Shown here piece after piece: positions 3,940 to 8,933 of a stretch of 8,933 nt of DNA. The notes under the pieces were generated by a model, which made no database searches, was not told the origin of the DNA, and saw nothing but the letters and a program-made list of their open reading frames with translations. The stretch is from Porticoccaceae bacterium (GTDB lineage: Bacteria > Pseudomonadota > Gammaproteobacteria > Pseudomonadales > Porticoccaceae). The DNA lies in assembly GCA_002710745.1 (NCBI GenBank), contig PALW01000045.1:12635-21567 (forward strand). Reading direction: 5' to 3'. The translations under genes and the position numbers were made by a program. The first letter of the stretch is position 1. Every line of letters starts with the position of its first letter.

Positions 3940-5853
3940 GTGTTTTTAAGTAATAAGTATTGGAAATGGTTAGAAACGAATAACCAAACTCAGGAAAATA
4001 TTATTGATAAACGCTTTAATTTAAAAGAGATTGTTTCTTTAACTCGAGAGAGTGCACAAAATTCCGTAGATGCTTTTTTTTCCAATACTCCTGATAACGA
4101 TAAAAATAATGCTGTTATAAATTATAAATTTTTTTCATCGAACTCTGACCTGTCTGAATATTTTTCTGGTTTAACGGAAGCCCGTAAAGTCCTGGATAAG
4201 AGTAACTTATGGGGAAACCTTTATAGTAAAGAGTTTGATTTTAATAACTGCTCTTGGCTGATGCTACAAGACTCAAATACCAAAGGACTTGAAGGTTCCC
4301 TCGATAGTAGAAAGTCTGATTTTTGGAGTTTTGTTCTTAATTGGGGAAGAAGTAATAAAGTTCACCAAAACAGAGCCAACAGCGGCTCGAAAGGTGTTGG
4401 TAGGATTACATTCCCACTTTTTTCAGAAATTAGATGTATCTTTGCATTAACTAAAAGACCTGATGGCGAGCATCTTGTCGGGTATGCAATGTTAAATACT
4501 CATGATGATGAAAAGAAAAAAAAGTTTTATGACTCTGCTGCATTGTTTGTAAAAAGTAAAAAGGATGGAGGAATTTGGTCGCTTCATGACAATTTAATAC
4601 CAAAATTTAAAAAAGACTTTAAAGTTCCTGATATCAAATATAAAGGAGAGGCGTCCTTTGGAACTACGATTATTATTCCTTTTCCAAAAATAGATGAGGA
4701 CAAAAATCCAGATGATTACTACGACCAAATTAAAGCGTCACTAATAGAGACATATGCTCCATTAATTTTAAGAGACCAATTTGCGCCAGTTATAAATGAT
4801 GAAAAAGTTTCTCATGAGAATTTACGAAGAATAACAACACAGATTAAGCATTTATTCACTATGCCTGAGCTTCAGGAAAGTGGTGAAGATTATATGGATT
4901 TCTTAACAACTGCCATAGCAGAAAACGAAGCTGAGGAGTACGAAGCTGAAATTACCTTGAAAAAAGATACCAAATTAGACATCAAAGATGATTCATTAAT
5001 CACACCTGAAGAAAGATACATTATTAACACTGCTCTTGACAACAATGACGTGGTAAATATTAAAATTAATTTCCCAATAGTAATTAATGGCAAGAATAAT
5101 GATACCTATATAGAGGCTTGTCTAAGAAAACCTGAAGGTGAAAGCAAGGGATTTGAAGGTTATTATCGAAATGGGATGCTAATGATTAGTCAGGAGAAAA
5201 AGTTAGATGGTAGATACCAAGCTGCCCTACTCTGCAGAGATTCGCATATAGCAAGGTATTTAAATATCTTTGAAGACGAAGGACATACTAAGTGGATTGC
5301 AGGAGCTCAGCAAAAAGCTGATGCAAAGAGTAAAGGGTATGATGAGAGTTACTATATTAGACCCCTGCGTTTATGCCAATCAATTCTCTTAGACCTTACA
5401 AAAGTCTTTAATGAAAAGAAACAAGAAGTAAATTATAGGACGCTAGCAAATTTCTTCACGCTGCCGGAAAAGAAAAAAACTAATCCAGATATCAGACCAA
5501 AAAAAGATATTAAAAACACTAAGAGTAAATTTCTCGTTCAACAAAGAAAAACTGGTTTTAGGATTCACCCTAGAGGTAATGCGAAACTACCAAAATCAAT
5601 CTCGGTAAGATTTAATGCTAAACATCATCCTTATCAGAAGAAACCCGCAGTAAATGCAGATGATGTGAGCTTTAATGAGAGCTCTTTCCAAGCTACTAAC
5701 TGCTCATACAGTGTTTCAAATGATGCAACAGATTCTGGGAAACTGCTTGGAAAAGTTATTCTGATAGACGATATAGAAAAAGATTTCTCATTTGAACTTA
5801 AAGGGTTTGAGTCTAATTATGAAATTATATATAAAGTTGAGGAAGTAGATTGA
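3940..5853 (+). CDS. GHKL (MutL/Hsp90/MORC-like) ATPase of a methyltransferase-linked defence cassette
   Basis: This 637-aa protein has an N-terminal GHKL ATP-binding fold with all motifs. The N-box is ESAQNSVDA (Glu37 general base, Asn41 for magnesium), the G1 box is QDSNTKGLEG (Asp111, Gly116), a lid segment spans about 120-148, the G2 box is GSKGVGR (149-155), and a late motif is SFGTTIIIP (239-247). A transducer-like region follows to about 350. The remainder (about 360-637) has a Lys-rich linker (510-530) and a beta-rich C-terminus ending FELKGFESNYEIIYKVE. GHKL ATPases close like a clamp on ATP binding. MutL/MORC-like members have been described in restriction-modification operons (Iyer, Abhiman and Aravind). 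The MutL endonuclease motif DQHAxxExxxxE is not present. The start is GTG with GGAG 7 nt upstream. The stop overlaps the next start by 4 bases. It is probably the DNA-clamping or sensing engine of the system. Confidence 0.88.
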   Translation: MFLSNKYWKWLETNNQTQENIIDKRFNLKEIVSLTRESAQNSVDAFFSNTPDNDKNNAVINYKFFSSNSDLSEYFSGLTEARKVLDKSNLWGNLYSKEFDFNNCSWLMLQDSNTKGLEGSLDSRKSDFWSFVLNWGRSNKVHQNRANSGSKGVGRITFPLFSEIRCIFALTKRPDGEHLVGYAMLNTHDDEKKKKFYDSAALFVKSKKDGGIWSLHDNLIPKFKKDFKVPDIKYKGEASFGTTIIIPFPKIDEDKNPDDYYDQIKASLIETYAPLILRDQFAPVINDEKVSHENLRRITTQIKHLFTMPELQESGEDYMDFLTTAIAENEAEEYEAEITLKKDTKLDIKDDSLITPEERYIINTALDNNDVVNIKINFPIVINGKNNDTYIEACLRKPEGESKGFEGYYRNGMLMISQEKKLDGRYQAALLCRDSHIARYLNIFEDEGHTKWIAGAQQKADAKSKGYDESYYIRPLRLCQSILLDLTKVFNEKKQEVNYRTLANFFTLPEKKKTNPDIRPKKDIKNTKSKFLVQQRKTGFRIHPRGNAKLPKSISVRFNAKHHPYQKKPAVNADDVSFNESSFQATNCSYSVSNDATDSGKLLGKVILIDDIEKDFSFELKGFESNYEIIYKVEEVD

Positions 5854-6629
5854 AACTAGCACTAAAACCACTCGGAAGAGTAGACATTCCTCAAGCAAAT
5901 ATCATCATTCTTTCTTCAAGAAAAGAGCTTCCAGATGCAGGCTTCTACCCTGTAATCTCAAAACTTGAAGTAAAAGGTAATTATGATGAAAATCTTGAGA
6001 TTTTTTTAAAAGTTAAAAAAAATACCCAAGTTGAAACAATAAAATGTGGAACTATTAAAAATCAAACCCTACCTAATGAAAGATTTTTAAGTCATTGGGT
6101 TTCTAACGAAATTAGCTTTACTTATTTCATTCAACTTATCTCTCCGGCGGACTCAAAAGTTGTAGCAAGTATGAAAAGCCCACAATCGATTGATGATGAT
6201 TCTAAAGATAATAAAGATGTTGCTCCTGTTGGTACCAGATTTACAGACACTTCACCGCGATTATGGAGATTGAAAATGAGCGAAGGTGAAAAACCTGTAA
6301 TTGAAATTTCAAAAGATATAGAGGACCAAGGTTTTATTGACAACCTAATCTTTTTAAATTCTATTCTTCCCAATGTTGTGCTTGAAATTGGGGGCTTTCT
6401 TTTGGCTAATAGAGCTCATCTGGATGATGAAGGTTGGTTTAAGGATTGGAAAAAATTTTTTGAAGCTATGGAAATCAATGACTTTGAGGAAGTTGGAGAT
6501 GAAGAGGATGAAATAACACGTTGGTTAAATCGTCTGGTTGACCGTTACTGTGTTAGGTTTAAATCTAATTTATACAACCCTTTGATTGAGAAACTAAATT
6601 CTTCAAATGAAAGTATGGAGGATTTTTGA
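5850..6629 (+). CDS. Unknown protein coupled to the GHKL ATPase (259 aa)
   Basis: The start is TTG, overlapping the TGA of the ATPase gene in the string TTGA, with GAGG 7 nt upstream. This is the arrangement for strict translational coupling. The first 125 residues look beta-rich (KLEVKGNYDENLEIFLKVKK, ISFTYFIQLISP). A charged, probably flexible stretch with many Asp and Lys follows (130-145). The C-terminal half is helical and acidic (FEEVGDEEDEITRWLNRLVDRYC). No family was recognised. I looked for PD-(D/E)xK, HNH, GIY-YIG and PLD nuclease signatures and saw none. The overlap with both neighbours suggests it is a subunit of the ATPase complex, possibly an adaptor or a divergent effector. It overlaps the following gene by one base. 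Confidence 0.75.
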   Translation: MKLALKPLGRVDIPQANIIILSSRKELPDAGFYPVISKLEVKGNYDENLEIFLKVKKNTQVETIKCGTIKNQTLPNERFLSHWVSNEISFTYFIQLISPADSKVVASMKSPQSIDDDSKDNKDVAPVGTRFTDTSPRLWRLKMSEGEKPVIEISKDIEDQGFIDNLIFLNSILPNVVLEIGGFLLANRAHLDDEGWFKDWKKFFEAMEINDFEEVGDEEDEITRWLNRLVDRYCVRFKSNLYNPLIEKLNSSNESMEDF

Positions 6630-7345
6630 TGAAAATACGATTCTTTAAGTCTAAAAATGGAATATTTCCAAAAGAAATACATGAAGAGTTTGAAAGAGTT
6701 TTTGTAAATGGAGAAAAATTAAATGCGAAATTTCTCTCAGATTCAAAATATTCGAGTGAACTTTCTGTAAATAATGGAAAAGATTTAGACATAAAAAATG
6801 AATCTCAATTTAAAATTGCTAAAGCCATTGCTGAATCTCTTGGAGGAAAATCAAAAATAAAAACCTATAGAGATAAATATGGTTTGTGGTTGTGGCTGAC
6901 TTTTGCATATGCCGATTTAATTTTTGGTGAAGACAAGGAAGGAAAGAAAAAAATCTTGAGACAGGACAACTACTGGCCGAATGATGTAAAAGATTATCAA
7001 ACTGCTGCTAGGCATAGAATAAGAGGCTTATGCATGATGTACGCAAGTCATGGTGATAATGCTGATTTTCTTTTAAACAGACCTTTGAGTGTTAGAGGAG
7101 AACTGATGGAAAATTTATCTCAATCTCCAGAGTTCACTGATAAAACAATTTATTTAACATTCAGAAAGCTATTTTGGAATGCTTCAAAGAAATCAGCTAA
7201 AAAAGGTTATGCAAGTAAAGTATGTGGAGCTAGGGATTTGGTATCTGATATTAAAAAATTAATGTATACACATGCTGTAGAACTAATGACGGTTGATGAG
7301 CTTATTGAAATCTTACATCCAAGATTCAAAGATAAATGGCTTTAA
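6629..7345 (+). CDS. DUF6339-like protein, last gene of the ATPase operon (238 aa)
   Basis: The ATG at 6629 shares one base with the stop of the preceding gene (TGATG) and has a strong GGAGG 7 nt upstream. An in-frame TTG at 6626 is too close to that site and is not preferred. The protein is helical, with a hydrophobic-aromatic helix LWLWLTFAYADLIF (around 90), then YWPNDVKDYQTAARHRIRGL (115-135 region), NADFLLNRPLSVRGELMENL, and a basic C-terminal part. The sequence pattern (aromatic WLT segment, YWP, ARHRIRG, LL-P---GE-ME-L) resembles, from memory, uncharacterised DUF6339 proteins. I am not certain of that match. No HEPN RxxxxH motif and no nuclease motif were seen. As the last gene of a coupled operon it is a candidate effector or third subunit. 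It is followed by a convergent integrase gene. Confidence 0.75.
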   Translation: MKIRFFKSKNGIFPKEIHEEFERVFVNGEKLNAKFLSDSKYSSELSVNNGKDLDIKNESQFKIAKAIAESLGGKSKIKTYRDKYGLWLWLTFAYADLIFGEDKEGKKKILRQDNYWPNDVKDYQTAARHRIRGLCMMYASHGDNADFLLNRPLSVRGELMENLSQSPEFTDKTIYLTFRKLFWNASKKSAKKGYASKVCGARDLVSDIKKLMYTHAVELMTVDELIEILHPRFKDKWL

Positions 7346-7352
7346 ATTAATT

Positions 7353-7414
7353 TAAATAAAAAACAAAATAGTTGATAGATGGAGATAAATAATTTTCTAA
7401 GTTTTGTCTTATTT
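7353..7414. repeat. A+T inverted repeat between convergent genes
   Basis: The arms AAATAAAAAACAAAA (7353-7367) and TTTTGTCTTATTT (7402-7414) are complementary apart from small bulges and enclose a loop of about 34 nt. They lie between the ends of the ATPase operon and the integrase gene. A weak bidirectional terminator is possible, but the stem has almost no G-C pairs. Confidence 0.3.
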
Positions 7415-7437
7415 GTTAACTAGTTTCAAAGCTAACT

Positions 7438-8826
7438 CTAATCATGAACCTGAAACTGATGATGCCCTACTCCTTTAAATCTTGATGAGTTCTCAGCAAG
7501 CAAATAAGCCATCTCATCTTCGAAGGTTTTTTTAGTTCTTGCCTCCTCAACGGTTGGCGTGAACATATCCTCATTACCGTCATACCATTCAACTGCAATC
7601 CAATTAAGCGTGTCTTGAGCGTGTTGATTCATGAAGCTGGCAATGCTCTCTAGATTCTTTCTCTTCAACTCTTGTGAGGCCATAATATAGTTTTGTGTCA
7701 CGTCTTTTTTCTTATGATTTAGAAGACTCCCTAGGTCCTCACTACGCAATCCAAGCTCATTGGTTGCTGTACTAAATGTTCTTCTTAGAACATGCGCACT
7801 CACCTGAAAATCTAAATCTAACTTATCATTTAATTTCTTAAAGGATTTGAACGGGTCTGCTAAATGCCCCACACCTGAAGGGCTATTAAATACCCATCGA
7901 GCATTTGACCTATCTTTATTCTTATCACGATGCTTGAGTAATAAGAAAGAGAGTTTGGTTAGAGGCATTACATCCAATTTCTTATATTTAGTATTTTTAA
8001 AGGTAATAAGCCCTCTTTCAAAATCCACATCCTTCCACTCCAGTGATAGGACTTCTTGTCTTCTCTTACCGGAGATAAGTAAAAAGAGAATAAAGTCACG
8101 TGCAACCCTGGATAGATTTGGAGCCACCTCAATCAAGGTAGTTAGAAAATGTCCAAGCTCTCTGATTGGAATATGTGATGTGCTGGTGTTGATAGAGGGG
8201 AACTGTCCTATGAGTGTTTTCGCATTCATAAATGGATTACTCTCGATATACCCGGCTGCCCTTGCCTTCTCCATCATGACTCTTGCATACATAAACGCCT
8301 TCACATCGCTTCTCTGACCCTTACTTGCACTCCACCAATCTACTATCAAAGAGGTTGTTATTTCCTGTATGCGCATTCTATTGATGCTTGGCATACGATT
8401 TTTAATGCACCTTACATAGTCATCCTTGGTCTTTATATCAAGTCGTTTATCCAGCTCTAAAAACTCTCTGACTATCTCACTTAACAGCCTATCAACTCGT
8501 ACTTTATCTCGAACCAAATCAGAAGGACTCACACCTTGCTCTTTAATCGAGAAGAGATATTGCCTCGCATATACTTTCACTTGATTAAAATCACGACTCT
8601 CACAATCACCTAGTGATTTAGATTTTTGTCCACCGACTCCACCTTTTCTGGCAATCACCCCATAAGACTTTTTTCCTGAGGGATAAATGCGGATATAGAA
8701 CCCTTTAATCTTTTTATCACGAACAAAATACTCCTTGGGTTTCGGATGATATTTTTGATAAGAGGAGGCTGTTAAATCAGCTTCTTCATTAAAATTAATT
8801 CGTGTTTTTGCGAGAATAGTTTGCAT
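7438..8826 (-). CDS. int: Tyrosine recombinase / integrase with DUF4102-type arm-binding domain
   Basis: This 462-aa site-specific recombinase would catalyse integration and excision of the island at tRNA-Phe. Residues 1-105 match the N-terminal arm-DNA-binding domain of phage P4/CP4-type integrases (FVRDKKIKGFYIRIYPSGKK, KSKSLGDC). A SAM-like core-binding domain covers about 110-205. The catalytic domain has the full set: Arg255 (SGKRRQE), Lys280 (NTKYKK), His345 and Arg348 (HVLRRT), His371 (LLNHKKK) and Tyr380 (QNYI). About 80 residues follow the tyrosine. All catalytic residues are present, so the enzyme looks active. No clear ribosome binding site precedes the ATG. The gene lies at the end of the island away from the tRNA and reads inward. 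Its promoter region carries the same direct repeats found behind the tRNA. Confidence 0.95.
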   Translation of the reverse strand: MQTILAKTRINFNEEADLTASSYQKYHPKPKEYFVRDKKIKGFYIRIYPSGKKSYGVIARKGGVGGQKSKSLGDCESRDFNQVKVYARQYLFSIKEQGVSPSDLVRDKVRVDRLLSEIVREFLELDKRLDIKTKDDYVRCIKNRMPSINRMRIQEITTSLIVDWWSASKGQRSDVKAFMYARVMMEKARAAGYIESNPFMNAKTLIGQFPSINTSTSHIPIRELGHFLTTLIEVAPNLSRVARDFILFLLISGKRRQEVLSLEWKDVDFERGLITFKNTKYKKLDVMPLTKLSFLLLKHRDKNKDRSNARWVFNSPSGVGHLADPFKSFKKLNDKLDLDFQVSAHVLRRTFSTATNELGLRSEDLGSLLNHKKKDVTQNYIMASQELKRKNLESIASFMNQHAQDTLNWIAVEWYDGNEDMFTPTVEEARTKKTFEDEMAYLLAENSSRFKGVGHHQFQVHD

Positions 8827-8844
8827 AAAAAATCATGGTTTTTC

Positions 8845-8864
8845 GTTAGCATATCGTAAGCATA
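8845..8864 (+). repeat. right arm-type repeat pair 1
   Basis: The unit GTTAGCATA (8845-8853) is followed by GTAAGCATA (8856-8864) with the same 11-bp period as the left pair. The block is identical to 214-233 except for one base. It lies directly upstream of the integrase start. Confidence 0.65.
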
Positions 8865-8892
8865 TTATACCAAAAATAGCCGCGTAAGCATA
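8864..8892 (-). promoter_or_regulatory. Extended -10 promoter of the integrase gene inside its own arm-site repeats
   Basis: On the minus strand there is a perfect TATAAT (8864-8869) preceded by TGG (8870-8872), forming an extended -10 element. No good -35 box is seen at 16-18 bp spacing. One GTAAGCATA repeat (8884-8892) covers the -35 position and another (8856-8864) covers the start point near 8857. Integrase bound to its arm sites should therefore repress its own gene. Confidence 0.6.
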
Positions 8893-8904
8893 GCCATAAG
8901 CATA
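8884..8904 (+). repeat. right arm-type repeat pair 2
   Basis: The unit GTAAGCATA (8884-8892) is followed by ATAAGCATA (8896-8904), with a 12-bp period and one changed base. Together with pair 1 it gives four units on the integrase side and two on the tRNA side, all in one orientation. An asymmetric set of this kind is typical of a tyrosine-integrase attP. Confidence 0.6.
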
Positions 8905-8933
8905 CTATAAGTGCAATAAAATCAATGGCTTAA

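Larger units (their letters stand above)
165..8933. mobile_element. tRNA-Phe-associated integrative island (right end not reached)
   Basis: The element appears to begin directly behind the CCA of tRNA-Phe. It ends beyond a tyrosine recombinase whose upstream region carries the same direct repeats (GTAAGCATA units) as the tRNA side. All genes between are accessory in character: SRAP protein, methyltransferase, GHKL ATPase and unknown small proteins. Just after the tRNA an inverted repeat TTGAC/GTCAA (168-172 and 182-186) could be a core-type site or a tRNA terminator stem. No copy of the tRNA 3' end was found in the last 100 bases, so attR is inferred to lie outside the window. No excisionase gene was recognised. 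Confidence 0.7.

Noticed and set aside
3940..5853. Mismatch-repair MutL proper
   Set aside because: Only the GHKL fold is shared. The C-terminal part lacks the MutL endonuclease motif, and the context is a methyltransferase cassette, not repair genes.
6629..7345. HEPN RNase reading of the last operon protein
   Set aside because: The ARHRIRG segment has Arg and His but not the required R-x4-H spacing.
7379..7423. 14-codon ORF with ATG after the ATPase operon
   Set aside because: It has no ribosome binding site, no conservation signal can be seen, and it lies in the A+T-rich convergent spacer.
7847..8317. Plus-strand ORF of 156 codons
   Set aside because: It is entirely inside the well-supported integrase gene on the other strand and has no recognisable domain.
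8905..8933. Possible attR core at the right edge (AATGGCTT also occurs at 23-30)
   Set aside because: The 8-bp match is upstream of the tRNA, not at its 3' end, and is too short. The true core should repeat the tRNA 3' end, which is absent here.
1..8933. CRISPR array or insertion sequence
   Set aside because: No regularly spaced repeats with unique spacers and no transposase or IS-type terminal repeats were seen. The only repeated units are the GTAAGCATA pairs near the ends.

Overview
The window is A+T-rich DNA, probably from a low-GC gammaproteobacterium. The only taxonomic clues are an intact tRNA-Phe that is nearly the enterobacterial sequence and has an encoded CCA, E. coli-like sigma70 promoters, and a DUF4102-type integrase. 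I would not name a genus. The window reads as almost all of a small integrative island: it starts just behind tRNA-Phe (89-164) and ends with a tyrosine recombinase (7438-8826, minus strand). Paired copies of a 9-mer, GTAAGCATA, lie at both extremes (214-233 and 8845-8904) in the same orientation. They look like integrase arm-type sites and tie the two ends to one element of about 8.8 kb. The far attachment core (a second copy of the tRNA 3' end) is not visible and probably lies just past the window.

Left half, all minus strand: a secreted protein of unknown function (362-874) and a SRAP/YedK-family abasic-site protein (910-1485) form a short operon. Its best promoter has a run of seven C in the spacer. 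Further right, one promoter (2514-2542) should drive a leader with two tiny overlapping ORFs (11 and 22 codons) that can fold back on their own ribosome binding sites. It then reads three small unknown genes of 54, 68 and about 71 aa and stops at a hairpin/U-tract near 1630-1663.

Right half, all plus strand: a complete DNA cytosine-5 methyltransferase (2672-3589) with its own promoter. After it comes a separately promoted, tightly packed operon: a 76-aa helical protein with no ribosome binding site and a perfect palindrome in its promoter spacer, a 637-aa GHKL ATPase of the MutL/Hsp90/MORC fold (3940-5853), a 259-aa unknown protein, and a 238-aa DUF6339-like unknown protein. The last three genes overlap by 1-4 bases, so they are probably made as a complex.

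The most interesting content is this methyltransferase plus GHKL ATPase cassette. It has the layout of a restriction-modification or other anti-phage system: a protective methylase expressed on its own, and effector genes behind a promoter that looks repressible. No known nuclease, helicase or Z1 component can be recognised. Either the effector is hidden in the 259-aa or 238-aa protein, or the mechanism is not classical cleavage.
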